DNA of 64,000 bases from contig NC_051117.1 in assembly GCF_014839805.1 (NCBI RefSeq), positions 6,510,001 through 6,574,000 of the forward strand. The letters run 5' to 3'. A program made the translations under genes and the position numbers. Of this stretch, positions 51,101-63,058 are shown piece by piece. The notes beneath the pieces are model-generated. The model had not been told where the DNA came from. It saw only the letters and a program-made list of their open reading frames with translations, and ran no database searches. Numbering within the stretch: the first letter of the stretch is position 1; the number at the start of each line of letters is the position of its first letter. Origin of the DNA: Manduca sexta (taxonomy: Eukaryota > Arthropoda > Insecta > Lepidoptera > Sphingidae).

Positions 51101-51289
51101 ATAATGAGCTTGTATCGCGGACATGAGCAGTTCAAATTAACTCACGTCGGATACGCGGGCACATCACTAGCATCTTCGTTTAATTTTAGCCAGTCGAAAT
51201 CGCGGTGTCAAAGATACCGTACGATGAACGTGTGTGTTTACATTATTATACGGAATGCTATGTTTTTCATCAAAGTTTACGCGGTGTTA

Positions 51290-51466
51290 TTTTTATGAGT
51301 GAACCCGGCCTCTCGGAGTATAGTCGGGCCTGTGAGTGCGGTTAGTGGTTTCCAAGTTTCACTCGGGTTTTTAAACGGTTGTCTGCGTTCCGTTTTGCAT
51401 TTCTTTTTAATAGTGTGGTGTTTTGTGTTGGATTGTGCGACTTGAGGTCGGATTACAACGATTCAG
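51290..51466 (+). other. Candidate non-coding first exon of a plus-strand gene
   Basis: The stretch is G- and T-rich, repeat-free and ends GATTCAG|GTATTG, a fair donor at 51467. Its texture (GAGTGCGGTTAGTGGTTTCC, GTCTGCGTTCCGTTTTGCAT) resembles an insect 5' untranslated exon, and the 180 bp before it are also less AT-rich. No ORF follows within the window, so the gene, if real, lies to the right. Confidence 0.3.
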
Positions 51467-52107
51467 GTATTGTTGATTTTTTGAATTTGGAACTATGTTA
51501 AAATATTGTAAATTTTGAATGAAATGGAACGCGTTGGAGTTCGATTTTTAAATATTTTTAACAGTTTAGTGTGTGGACTGTAGAATATAGATTGAATATG
51601 ATGTTTTATATGAAATATTGATAATCATTATTATATTTTTAAAAGTCTTTTGATACTAATGTTCTGCATATTCAGCCAAATACCAAAATAAATATTGTTT
51701 AAATATCACAGATAACTTTAGATTTATATCAATTTTCAGTTAAATCATCTTGAATTACGTACAAAATAAAATTACTTACAAAAATTCCCATCATCGGCAC
51801 AGAAAAAATTCCAAATCACAGGAAATATTTTCTAAAATACAAATCGATATTTTCAACTATATTTTAACGACACTAGTTCAAAATTTAATTAAACCTTGAT
51901 TCTGTTACGATGCAATAAACAAAACTATAAAAGTTAACTTTTGATGTTTGCGATAAAACGATTGTTGTACGTTCGTGTTGAACTCTTGGTCCATTAAACA
52001 GATTATCCGCTATAAAATAATGAGATTTTTAATGACCATTTCTTGATATTTATGAAATGTTGATAAATTTATGACCTTGTGTTATTTTTTTTTAATTCGG
52101 GCACGAC
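51467..52107. other. Upstream region, AT-rich, unassigned
   Basis: No gene or repeat match is seen. Confidence 0.45.
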
Positions 52108-52343
52108 ATAGTGACCCAATTGCACCTGATGGTAAGTGAAGTGGGGTCCAACAGAATTCCGACTGACGAAAGATGATTACCCTTCGACAGTCGACACAAT
52201 TATGCCGGCCTGTTGGAACCGGATATACACAGGCTGATCCCGAAAAGCGACACACTTACGTGAGCCACTTTGGCAGGTTTTAACACCTTGTGTGCGGTGG
52301 TCGCTGTTCGGGCGGATATAAAATATATCCTACCACCAGCAAA
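52108..52343 (+). repeat. Family A repeat, full length
   Basis: This is the best plus-sense copy: CACCTGATGGTAAGTGAAGT, GGCCTGTTGGAACCGGATAT, CGACACACTTACGTGAGCC and CCTACCACCAGCAAAC. Confidence 0.83.
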
Positions 52344-52721
52344 CCTATAAACCTCTTTTGTTTATTTTAAACATTCTTGAATTGAAACTTTTCGGAAATA
52401 AAAATAAAGCTACGTATCGACTCTTGCTTTTTTATGATTGTCTCTTTCCATACGTCGTATGTTTTGAATATAATACACGCTATGTGCTTATAATCTATAG
52501 AAGTTTATCTCTATGATAGACATGTAAAACCGTCTGATATGGGAGTTTTTAGATTATTTCTGAGTATTTTTTTTTATTTTTATACTTCAGACTCTGGAAA
52601 CCTTAAAAGAATTTCTTGTACTGTAACGCACAATTCTTCTTATTATGTATGAGTTTAAATCAATACAAACATCACGCCTCTATTTCCAAAGGAATTGGCA
52701 GAAGTGTAACTAGCACCTATT

Positions 52722-52922
52722 TTATCCATTGTATTCCGTCCCATAATGTGATAGGGCACGACGGGCACAAATTTCACACTCTGGAATTGACCAGAAAATC
52801 CATACCAATGCTCTACCCGCCGACATATTCCAGAAAATCCTTTTCCTGGCCGGGAATTCGAATCTCAGACCTCAGACGATCGTCTCCTCCGCATACAATA
52901 CAACTACGCCACCGAAGCAGTA
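52722..52922 (-). repeat. Family D tRNA-derived SINE
   Basis: On the minus strand: GGTGGCGTAGTTGTATTGTA (A-box region), GAGATTCGAATTCCCGG (B-box), then the degraded body ending CACATTATGGGACGGAATAC. Confidence 0.72.
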
Positions 52923-53175
52923 TTACATATTAATTTATTTTATAAGTTTTGTAGTAATGTTTTATCACGCTGGTTACGATCACACGCCTTTCGTGCTTTG
53001 ATCTTGAAGACATTACAAGTGATTTTTTATTTCTTAAATTTTATTATAATTGTAAATAATCGTTAAGGTTTATCTATGTTAATAAATCAAAACAGTGTAC
53101 AGATAAGCTCTGAGGGTATTCCAATTCGACATCCCAGATTCGATTCCGACTGGATTTTGTACAATGTTTTTTCGT

Positions 53176-53360
53176 CTTTTTTTATTCCTTTGAATGATGA
53201 AACGAGCTTGCCGTTCGCCTGATGGTTAAGCGACACGACTGCTCATAAACAGTAGAAACGCCATCCAACACCTTGAATTACAAGTATTTTTTGGTATTCT
53301 ACTGCGCTTGCCATCCTAAAACATGAGATGTTACGTCTTATGTCCAGTAGTTACAGTTTA
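53176..53360 (+). repeat. Family B repeat, truncated at the 3' side
   Basis: GAAACGAGCTTGCCGTTCGC, CCATCCAACACCTTGAATTA and ATGAGATGTTACGTCTTATG. Confidence 0.7.
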
Positions 53361-53702
53361 AATTATTACTAGTTTTGGCTTACAGTTTTCCTCGTTTTAT
53401 CCAAATTTGTTTATTGGTGTATGCATGAAATAAAAAATTTAATATCAACAAATTTTTATATTATGATCATAAGATTTGGAAGCAAAATTCCAAATAAAGT
53501 TTCTGTTTTTAACATTTACTACCTACTGAAAAATTTATCGTTGGCACTGTTCCTGTAAAACTTGATGACTTTTACAGATTTGACCTCGTCAACATTCAGA
53601 ATATGCGTAGTTATTAATATGCCTTCTCTTTCTCGCATGTGTATCAGTATACGTAGAAAGGGACAGATATAACTATATCTTGTCTAAGGAATATTTTTTT
53701 TT

Positions 53703-53880
53703 ATGGTAGGATATATTTTATATCCGCCCGTATAGCGGCCACGATACACAAGGTATTAAAACCCGCCATAGTGACCCTTGTAGATGTGTCGCGTTTCGGA
53801 ATCAGCCTGTGTATATCCGATTCTAACAGGCCGGCATAATTATGTCGACTGCTGATGGGTAATCTCTCGTCAGTCAACAA
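53703..53880 (-). repeat. Family A repeat, truncated
   Basis: ATGGTAGGATATATTTTATA, CGGCCACGATACACAAGG, GGCCGGCATAATTATGTCGA. It stops before the GGTAAG end. Confidence 0.76.
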
Positions 53881-55246
53881 GAACAGACGTTACATTTTAA
53901 TATATTTACAGCATATTACTTCATAAACTTACATTATTTAATTCACATACTTAAGGGGATATTAGGTACTTAACTTTTGGTCGCATCTCTCCTCTGTAAA
54001 GATAGATTAAAGCGAGCAGTATCTATTAATGAATACACACATTTGGAAAGTGAAAGGTGGCAAAATTCGAACTTGCCTCTTAGTCCGTTCTACTCACGGC
54101 GGGAGTCGACCCAACGATCTTCCCCTTTGTCTATCACACTCCGAAACTATCGCTTCACAACGTACTTAATGAAACTGCAGTAAGAATCAGAATCAAAACA
54201 AAGGAGTGACTCAACACAAGTTTAAGTAAGTCTGTTAAAATTAGCACCGCGTTCCGAACAGTGCATGCTCTTCGTGTAAACAATCGTAAAATGTTGCATT
54301 ATTACGCTCCATTGTCTAGGATGTATCGTTTAGTTTTATTGCTGAAGGTTGGCGATGGTTCCGCTGTGCAGTCATGGTTAAGTGACAAGATTGGTACTTT
54401 AGCAAGGCATTTTATAGAGATTAATGGATATCTAGCTAGAATTTTAGATGATTCTAAGATAGTAGCAAACCGCTGTGATATTTGGGAGGAATGTACGGGA
54501 AGTACAGTAACTTTACAGTAATATTGGTTGGAATAACACATAGGCTACAATTTATAATGATTTTATGTAATTTGGTCATAATATAACGATACATATCAAG
54601 TAAGCCAGAAAAAATGGCTATCTTGGCGAACGCTGCCTAAACCGTTGGAGTTAGGCAAAGATGATGTACCGTAGGATTGTTTGTCTTAAATTGTTTTAAA
54701 TAAAAGTCCACGACAGCATATATCTGTTATATACTTTTTATACAGAAGCCACTATAACCAATATTGTGAGCCATAAATTTAATTAAATTGGATACTTTTT
54801 TTACAATGCACAATGACTTTTATCTCAGAAAACTCCACGCGGGCGAATCCTTGAGCAAAATCTAATTATATTTATAAGACATGGGACATGAGCATTGCCT
54901 CTTTCTACAAATTCGAATCTAATAATTCTAATAACTTTTGCTAATTCATTTTATAGTTGTCCAAAACAATTACACAATCTTTACAACTCAATAAAGCAGT
55001 ACCGATATTACACAACTCCCAAAAAGCAGTAATCAATAGTCACGCAGCGTGTCTGCACGGTGCGTGTCGTGTCAAGGGCGCCCGAAATAGACGACGTGAC
55101 ACCGCGAATAGAGCCCAAACACGATACCAGTATTGATTCGTCAGCAGTTGTCTTCATAAGGTCTTGGAGACAGCAAGAGAAATTTTGGTAGCGTTTTCCG
55201 GAATTGGACTTTAGCATATACACATCTTAGATACCGTTTTGCTAAA
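53881..55246. other. Upstream region, unassigned
   Basis: An open stretch at 54261-54521 on the plus strand (86 codons) is mirrored by one on the other strand, has no domain and is not called. 54815-54865 is a minus-strand family F head fragment. 55050-55110 is CG-richer. Confidence 0.4.
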
Positions 55247-55252
55247 TGGGAG

Positions 55253-55304
<52 letters not shown>

Positions 55305-55307
55305 CTC

Positions 55308-55393
<86 letters not shown>

Positions 55394-55404
55394 ATATATA
55401 TATA

Positions 55405-55444
<40 letters not shown>
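55247..55444. repeat. (TA)n microsatellite with an embedded hairpin
   Basis: About 190 bp of TA with TGTG interruptions near 55387 and 55407. The first TA tract is flanked by TGGGAGTGTTTACA at 55247-55260 and its inverse TGTAAACACTCCCA at 55297-55310, so 55247-55310 is one near-perfect palindrome. Both strands are open here because of the TA repeat; there is no gene. Confidence 0.93.
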
Positions 55445-55448
<4 letters not shown>

Positions 55449-56433
55449 GTATGATGGACTGAAAAGCCCTTCCTTCGATTCCTAGGCAGGCATTTACTAC
55501 ATCAACACACTGTTTTGTTTTTACTTTCCAATCATCATTTTTCATATAAGTCTTTCAAACGTAATTCTTTTGGGTGAGCTCATGAGCAGACGAGATATCT
55601 CGGACCTGGAATTGAAACTCAAGACCTTCCAGACCACAGTTCCACGCTGGCAATACTTAACTATAATACTATTTGCCGAAATAAAATTATTCCACTTCCA
55701 GGTCTAAGCCGTTCTCCCATGGTTTTACAAGCCAGGGTCACTTCTGACATACGCGCCAAAGGTATTATACAGAGTGATGCAGAAAGACGGTATCAATAAT
55801 AAATCGACATAAAGAGTGGACTTATTGTTTTACGATAAATTAAACAAGGAAAGTTGATCTTCTTTATCAATCTAGATTAACGAAACTAAAATTCCAATTT
55901 ATTTAAATATTAGCATAAAAACCATTCTATTTTCGACACGCGCAATATACTTATACACCTACCAACTATATACAGAGTCCAAAATAACTTTTAAATATAA
56001 CTAAATATCAATTTAAAAAAATTAACAAAATAAAAATTTGAAAAACACTATTAAGTGTACCCTTTTTTGTCGTTAAGTAATTAATACCACCCGCAATGGG
56101 GGTCATTTTTGATACCCTTTTCCCACCACACCCTGTATAACTGTGACGTCAACCCCTAATGATAGTTATGATTTCCGTACAATCAGCTTTAATTCGCCAT
56201 ACCAAAGTCATAACTGTTTTACGGTCGGCTCATTGCTTTACTCGTGCTACAACATACACATGTGCATGACGCGAATACGTGTATGAAAATTACGATCGTC
56301 TCATTAGTCTAGTAAAACACATCGAGATGGCAACCGTGAGGTATTCGACTCCCGATCCGGCTAAGAATAAGATAGTTGACTTTTTAAAAATACAATTATC
56401 ATAAAATTATTTCATCCAAAATTTATCGTTAGA
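55445..56433. other. Upstream region, unassigned
   Basis: No gene or repeat match is seen. AT-rich with a few CG patches near 56230-56360. Confidence 0.45.
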
Positions 56434-56690
56434 GTTGCGAAACACAAGTGGCAGTGGGCAGGACACATAGCTTGTAAAACTGGTGGCCGTTGGGGTGGAA
56501 AAGTTCTGGAGTGGCGACCACCAACCGGAAGATGCAACGTAAGCAGTCCTCCCACGAGACGGACCGACGACCTGGTGAGGGTCGCCGCAGTCCGATGGAG
56601 GGCGGCCCGGAACCGGTCCCTGTGGCGCTCAATGGGGGAGACCTATGTCCAGCAGTGGACGATTTGATGATGTGATGATGATGATGAAAA
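56434..56690 (+). pseudogene. RTE-like LINE: C-terminus of the reverse-transcriptase ORF and GAT-repeat tail
   Basis: An open frame 56434-56667 (77 codons and a stop) reads KHKWQWAGHIACKTGG, GKVLEWRPPTGR, PPTRRTDDLVRVAA, RSLWRSMGETYVQQWT. This WAGHIA ... VLEWRP ... PPTRxTDDL ... YVQQWT series is the usual C-terminal tail of RTE-type LINE proteins in Lepidoptera. The TGA is followed by GATGATGTGATGATGATGAT, matching the short GAT-type tails of RTE elements. The copy is 5'-truncated, with no endonuclease or reverse transcriptase domain, so it is dead. It is the best preserved of five such fragments in the window. Confidence 0.82.
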
Positions 56691-57347
56691 TCTATCGGAA
56701 TAAGATTTTTTAAGATCCATACAATAAATAAATTATAAAGAATTGATATTTGGTGGAAAGGGAAGCTGTCAAATGTAAGTAATATGAAATGTGACGCCAC
56801 CCTGTGCCACTGGCCACAACGCTGCGTGAGTGCGAAAAGGACAGTACGATAACCCCATCACGCTCTACTTTTGCTCACAACAATATTTCAAATATGTATA
56901 ACTGCTTTATTTTTCAACCAATTTTAATGCAGATTTCACAGATGAATGTATTTTTCATATTATTTTCTTTTACATATGTAATAATAACCTAAATCAAACA
57001 TAGGAAACTACCCTATTGCGAAGTAAAATTAAACATAACAAACCCGAAACAATCATTCATTTCATTTCAAGGTAATTTTGTTTTTAATTTTCTTCCAGCT
57101 GAGTTCATGCCCTCAAGAGTTTCAGGTTAACCATAAACAATCAATGGCCTCATTAAAGTAAACAATAACAACGTTCTGATCAAAGGAACATCAAAGCAAT
57201 TAAAGGAATAAAATAAAGCGGGTTTAAGAGGAAACATGGCCATAATTCAATACTAAATGAGGTTACTGCGATTCTTTCAAATACACACTTATTATGAGCA
57301 AGAGAGAGACATGCTTTATTTAAGTGCTGAGTAAAGGTATATATAGT
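56691..57347. other. Upstream region, unassigned
   Basis: AT-rich. No gene or repeat match is seen. Confidence 0.45.
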
Positions 57348-57500
57348 AATACCAACCCTGTATTGTATATTGTCCCACTGCTGGGCACGGGCCTCCTCTA
57401 ATACTGAGAGGCATTAGGCCTTAGTTCTCCATGCTGGAATAGTATGGATTGGTAGACTTCACATACCCTCAAAATTCCTATAGAGAACTTCTGAGGTATG
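57348..57500 (-). repeat. Family E SINE, tail half
   Basis: TATTGTCCCACTGCTGGGCA, CGGGCCTCCTCTAATACTGA and CAAAATTCCTATAGAGAACT, in inverse order. Confidence 0.65.
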
Positions 57501-57663
57501 AAAGTTTCACGCTGTTTTCATTCACGGCTAGCAAGCAATAATTAATACTATTACTACGTCGCACAAACTGACGCAAATTGCGTATCGTGTAGTGAGATTG
57601 TCTGAGGCGGAAATGATTTAATCTTTTCCATTCTTCTAAGACTTTTAGCATAAGGTTTTTCAC

Positions 57664-57800
57664 TACCTCACTGGCGTAATGAGGTCTCGGCTTCGATCTT
57701 CGTGTCGGGCAAAGTGATATTCAGTTTCTCTAATCAGTATTATCACGGAGTCTGAAATTTTTGGCGATAGACACGCCATCACATCATGATTACACGAACT
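57664..57800 (+). repeat. Family D SINE, shortened
   Basis: CTCACTGGCGTAATGAGGTC, TCGGCTTCGATCTTCG (weakened B-box), GGGCAAAGTGATATTCAG. About 20 bp of the head are deleted. Confidence 0.6.
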
Positions 57801-58247
57801 TTCAACTCTTTATGCCTTTCATAACAGCGCCCCACATTTTGATGTTTTTCGGCTGACTGAAACATGTTCCAATATAATTGTTTGCAGTATTGTAAAATTA
57901 ACTCATACCGTATATTTTGGTATATTTGGTACCGCTGATTATTATTATACTATAATGCAACTAATGTCATAGTTTTTGTTATTCTTAAAAACGTTTACGA
58001 AAGAAAACAACCCATGTAGTTTCGAACTTCCTCGTATTATAGAGTAATAATGTAGCCGAAGAGACGTAACAAACAGATAAATTGTATGATTGTTTTCATG
58101 AAATATGTTAATGGACGCAATAAATTATTATAACGATATTGAAAACAACACAGTTTACACGTTATGGATCGATCATAACTTTGTATTTTGATGTGACTTA
58201 CTGACTTGTTTTTACTGTGGGAGTATTTTCCGGGTATGTCTATTCTT

Positions 58248-58551
58248 TTTTTTATTGCTTTGAATGACGAGACGAGTTTGCCATTCGCCTGATGGTAAGC
58301 TATATGACCACCTATAAACAGCAGAAACAACATCCAACACTTTGAATTACAAAGCATTGTTCGGTATTCCATTGCGCTCGCCATCTTGAGACATGAGATG
58401 ATAAGTCTTATTGTCCAGTAATTACACTGGCTACAATGTCCTTCAAACCGGAATACAACAGGACTACACACTGCTGCTTGACTGCACAAATAGACATTGC
58501 GATAGTACCTACCCAGGCGGACTCTCACATATGAGAGACCTACCAACAGTA
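58248..58551 (+). repeat. Family B repeat, full length
   Basis: Same order as 42583-42900, ending CCCAGGCGGACTCTCACATA, TGAGAGACCTACCAACAGTA. The long minus-strand open frame over it (58037-58546) is the reverse complement of this repeat. Confidence 0.75.
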
Positions 58552-59194
58552 AACGTACAAAAAAAATATTAACTAAAGTTGCGTAAATGCGTAATCCTTA
58601 TTCTAATATTCGCCAAAACCATCAAATTGACTGTTTATAAAGGAGTATCGTAAGTTATTTTGTATATAACATTTTGCGTACGGATTTTATTATTACAATT
58701 TATTTGATATACTCTTAAGCGTCTGTTTTATATTACAATGAACATAATAACAGAGCAATAACCATCCACTTGGCGTAAATATTTTTATAAATAACAGAAT
58801 TTATGTTGATCACACACCCATCAATTGACCAGGGTAGGAACCGGTTCAATCTAGTTTTATGAAAAGAAATTGTCTAGTTAAATTTAGATTCAAGACTTTC
58901 TTTTAGTAATGACTGATATGAAATAAAACTATTTTTACAGTTTTTATCGCGGTTTTTTACGTTACCATTTTCTCGCGATGTCTTGAAGACTTCAGCCTTT
59001 GTGGTCACGGGACGCACTGAGGTGTTGATCATCCCGCAGTTTTATTTAAATGTCGGATTTTTTTCCTTAAAGAAATGCCAATAACTAGTATTGGATATCT
59101 TATCTTGAAAGAGTAGTGACCCCATTAAAAGAAGCCTATTATCAAATACACGAAGTTTAGGTCTACGAGAGATTTCTTCATAACCAAATTTCGG
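58552..59194. other. Upstream region, unassigned, with a family K fragment
   Basis: 58935-59020 is family K (TTTATCGCGGTTTTTTACGT, CGATGTCTTGAAGACTTCAG). The rest is AT-rich. Confidence 0.45.
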
Positions 59195-59370
59195 CGGCGG
59201 TCAATCTTAACACAGATCAGCCACGCAGGTGATATTATAGTGCACAAGTGTGTGCGCAATACACATGCACTCTCTGTTCCTTCACTCTCATAGTCCGGTG
59301 AGACGGCAATCCGGCATGACTAAAGAGAGATTAGGTGCAGTACAACGGCTTTGCGTGCTTTAAAATGAAC
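59195..59370 (-). repeat. Family J repeat
   Basis: GATCAGCCACGCAGGTGATA, TTATAGTGCACAAGTGTGTG and CGCAATACACATGCACTCTC, in inverse order to 36050-36310. Confidence 0.65.
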
Positions 59371-59756
59371 TAATGTACAACACGGTCATCCAAACAGGAC
59401 CGACTTGAAGTTAGTCACGTGTGACAACGAAACCATCTGTGGCGAAAGTTGAAATTTTTAAAAAAGGAACCCGGCGCTGCCTATAGGTACTAATATGCAT
59501 AAAGCGGTCTACAAATCGTTCTAATGATAATTAGATTCTATATAAATTCTACTTAAATGAAAGCAGGAATCGGATTAATGGACCCTTTACCACTGAAAAC
59601 AATTGGGTTCTAGCAGGTGACGATGCAGACGGGTTTTGTTAACTTCAAACTGGCTAAGATATAGTGGCCGTACTGTAACAATATAAAAAAAAGTTTATAC
59701 AAATACTTTTTGCTTCTTTAGACAAAATATTCATTTTTTTGCATAGGTGGGCGATC

Positions 59757-59930
59757 TGATTTATGCCTGAAGGGACAGGCAGAAGCATGCCTATTTCGCG
59801 CACTTTTCGCTATGTCCAAAAAAACTCAATATCACTTTTTTATTGCTTTCACTTTACGCGACCTGGGATTCAAACCTAAAACCACCGTAACACGTACGCA
59901 ATACAACACCATCGCAGCAGTTACTACTTT
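59757..59930 (-). repeat. Family D SINE
   Basis: On the minus strand: CGATGGTGTTGTATTGCGTA, TAGGTTTGAATCCCAGG (B-box with one change), AAAGTGATATTGAG, and the inverted tail TGCCTGTCCCTTCAGGC. Confidence 0.6.
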
Positions 59931-60418
59931 TTTAATACAGCGCGTTAACGCGTTAAAACTCCGCGATAGATTTACGTCGAATCTGTGGGCCGGGCGCCGA
60001 TTCCTCAGCAATTTATTTTGATAGAAACATTCTGAAATAAAGATTTATTATTATAATTATCTGAATGCGCGCCTGTTACTCGGTTAGTAAAACAAACACG
60101 ATATAATTTATACGTAGACGCGAGATACCAAGGGTACATACTTTATTTCCTGTTGGAGTTAGAAAATATTGGAAAACTTTGGACCACATCCGCTGTTATA
60201 TCACAAGGCTGTTTGAACAGAAAACGCACATCTCTAGTATACTGAGTTACGGAATGATCAGTATCTTTAAAGACTTAAAGATAAGATATTATTTAAATTT
60301 TTCAAATTATAGATATCAATCGTGCTGCTTCTGTGCAGTTAGGAAGGAACTTTGTTCTAATATCCAGTGTGCGAAAACTGCGCAGCGTTAGTTTATAATT
60401 ACGTAGGACTCATATTTT
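59931..60418. other. Upstream region, unassigned
   Basis: No gene or repeat match is seen. Confidence 0.45.
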
Positions 60419-60572
60419 GAAGCCCTAAGGCATCACGTAGGCGCAGTCAGGTGGAGGCCCTAAGGTTCGCGTAGGCGCTGTCCGCTTGACGTCATAAGGC
60501 ATCGCATAGACGCTGTCTGGCGACCGGTTGATTCCCTAAGGCCTGGCGTAGACGTTGTCCATTTGGTTCCAG
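60419..60572 (+). repeat. GC-rich minisatellite, four units of about 35 bp
   Basis: Units begin at 60423, 60458, 60493 and 60534 with CCCTAAGG or CATAAGG and share GCGTAGGCGCTGTCC-like cores. The third unit has a 6-base insertion. Strongly GC-rich for this region. The source is unknown. Confidence 0.8.
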
Positions 60573-60639
60573 AAATACTACATTACTACGAATTATGAAC
60601 CTCATAGTTGTCGAAGCTATCTCATTTTTTAAGTCGGGT

Positions 60640-60772
60640 CTAGACGGTCTCGATTGATGAGACATGATTATCCCTCGCCAGTCGACACAATTATGCCGGC
60701 CCGTCTAGTATAGTGTATTCTACACCTTCAACACGAATGTCACTATCCGTTTGCATCCAAACATCCTACCAC
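60640..60772 (+). repeat. Family A repeat, degenerate
   Basis: GACATGATTATCCCTCGCCA, GTCGACACAATTATGCCGGC and a decayed end reaching ACATCCTACCACTAA. Confidence 0.68.
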
Positions 60773-61235
60773 TAATATTTCTCTGCCACAAAATTCCAGC
60801 ATCTGTGCGACCCCTACCATATAAAAATATAAAAATAACCTAAATAAAAAACATCATTCGATTCCACCGTATACGAAATCCGAACTTGCTAGAACTATTA
60901 AAAATGATACTAACCTCATTCGTATAAACGGGCGGATAAATCCGAACCCACTTTACATAGTGTAATCGTAAAATGTATGGCCAATAAAAATAGCACGGTC
61001 ACCGCTTTCCACAAGTTTTATTGTAACAAACATAACAATCGTAAGGTTAGACTTCCAGTAAATGTAGGAAACTATTAAATATATTTCCCAAAATTTTTAT
61101 ATGTAATGTAAAAATTCTATCGCATACCTTTAATCTGGTATTAAGACACTTAGCGGGACTTGAAGTTTTTAGTGTTGCAATTACATAAACCGACAACGTT
61201 TTACATAACATAAAACCATGTATAAATGTGTTTTC
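60773..61235. other. Upstream region, unassigned
   Basis: No gene or repeat match is seen. Confidence 0.45.
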
Positions 61236-61384
61236 TGCTCAGTACCAACCCGGAGTAGCTGCCCGCTATGGCGATATACTCGCCTTCTTTCACACAATAG
61301 AACGAAACACACAGGTAAAAAGTGGGTTCCTTAGTTGCACCTCTGCACATCCCTTCCGGGATTGAGGCGTGATGTGTGTTTCTT
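61236..61384 (+). repeat. Family D SINE, head lost
   Basis: TGCTCAGTACCAACCCGGAG, CGCTATGGCGATATACTCGC and CATCCCTTCCGGGATTGAGG then GTGATGTGTG. Confidence 0.65.
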
Positions 61385-62851
61385 TCTGGGTTTACATACT
61401 TGAAATATGTTTGTATTTGGGGTAACGAACTAAAATTTGAAGTCGTTAAATATAGATCATAACTCCGCTTCGATTAACAGATCTCGACAGTATCAGTAAT
61501 TTTCTACTAAAAATTATACCAATTATAATAATTAAAAATATGGAATGCATTAACCGTGTGTATAAAGTTATTTAAAAATAATTTTAATGTCCAAGCTACA
61601 TCGCTTTGTTAGCAAAGGATTGTGATCTTTATATCGAAGCGAGGTATCACCCACATTGCTCCATATAAAACACTTTTGATCAATAGAAGTAGCAAATATT
61701 ACACTTGGGTCTCGTCAAAATGATTTATATCAGAATTAGGTCACACATTGTAATAAAAATATGTTCGTAATGTTAAATAACTTCAATAATTGCTACATGA
61801 AAATTTTAAAAATTTTAAATGTTTATTTTCGATAACAAGTATAGCTTACATTTCACTTGAAGGTGAACACAACATGGAATAAAGTACAGGGTATCGTGAC
61901 AAAATTAAGTATAACTGAAATAATAATATAATTCAAGCCTTTTCATTAAATTGCTAGTACGATATTAACATATAAATCACATGATTTTATTATAGCACTG
62001 GTAAAATAGTAAAGCATATTAGTGTAAGGATATTAAGTGTAGAGTCCAGGAATTTTGTCGGCCTGTCTAAGTATGTATTTTTAAAAAGATGGTCTTTTGT
62101 GGAAATTGCATCAAAATTGGTTGAATAATGAAGCAGTAATTTATACTTCAAATATTGCAATATGCAGGAGCAGGAATGTAGTCGGGATATCGCCATCTCA
62201 TTCTTTCGCCCGCATCCTATTCCCGATGACGTCACGTACGCGTATTGCGCCTCTTTTCTCAATTCTTGACACTTACCTTCTACTGAAATTCAAACGTTCA
62301 TAACTTGTTTATTTTTTAACGGATTTTAATTCTTTCAGTGTTAAATTTATATGACGTATATATTTGAGAATAATTCAGAATTAAAGTTTAAATACCCTAT
62401 TTGACCCCAGTCCACAACTTGTCGGCAAACGTAACAAATTTTCACCACTTATGCCAACGCCATCCATGTGAACAAAAAATATCCGCTTACCCCAGCACTA
62501 CTAAAATACTACTTATATTCATAGTAAAAACATATTCAACAAATAATCTTCATTTACAAATAAAATATTTTAAGGTCGCGCATTCGTTTATACCACATTA
62601 AATATCCGCACTATAAATCCGCACACATAATTACATTATGTGACATTTACAGCTTCTCTGGCTCGTGTCGGATATGTGTACGTTATTTGATGATTTACAG
62701 CGTTTTTATATCCGCGATAATTGTAAATAGAGACGGGAATATTTAAATCTGGCGTGTTATTACGTGCGGATACGAGGCGAAATGTATCATTGATGAATAA
62801 AATGAATGGAGAATGATTCGTTTAATGGATAGGGATTGTTCTTTTAAATTC
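61385..62851. other. Upstream region, unassigned, with a CRE-like site
   Basis: 62160-62290 is CG-richer and contains GATGACGTCACGTACGCG (a perfect TGACGTCA) and, on the minus strand, a donor-like AGAAG|GTAAGT at 62275. No exon can be supported. The rest is AT-rich. Confidence 0.35.
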
Positions 62852-63058
62852 ACTGTTGCGTTTCGGTTTGAAAAGCATTGAAGCCAGTGTTACTACTGGA
62901 CATAATAAGACTTAACTCATGTCTCAGGATGGCGAGCGCAGTGGAATACCAAACTTTGTAATTCAAGGTGTTGGATGGTGTTTCTACTGTTTATGGGCGG
63001 TCGTATCGCTTACCATCAGGCACGCAAGCTCGTGTCGTCATAAAAAGCAATAAAAAAA
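62852..63058 (-). repeat. Family B repeat, reverse orientation
   Basis: ACTACTGGACATAATAAGAC, CGAGCGCAGTGGAATACCAA, GGTGTTGGATGGTGTTTCTA and TATCGCTTACCATCAGGCAC. Confidence 0.72.

Noticed and set aside
54261..54541. Mirrored open frames of about 80 codons on both strands
   Set aside because: No domain, no splice context and no homology; compatible with chance and with decayed repeat sequence.
55141..55545. Open frames rich in YIYIY on both strands
   Set aside because: They are created by the TA microsatellite.
58037..58546. The longest open frame in the window (169 codons, minus strand)
   Set aside because: It is the reverse complement of a family B repeat; the same residues (LLFIGGHIAYHQA type) recur in other family B copies.
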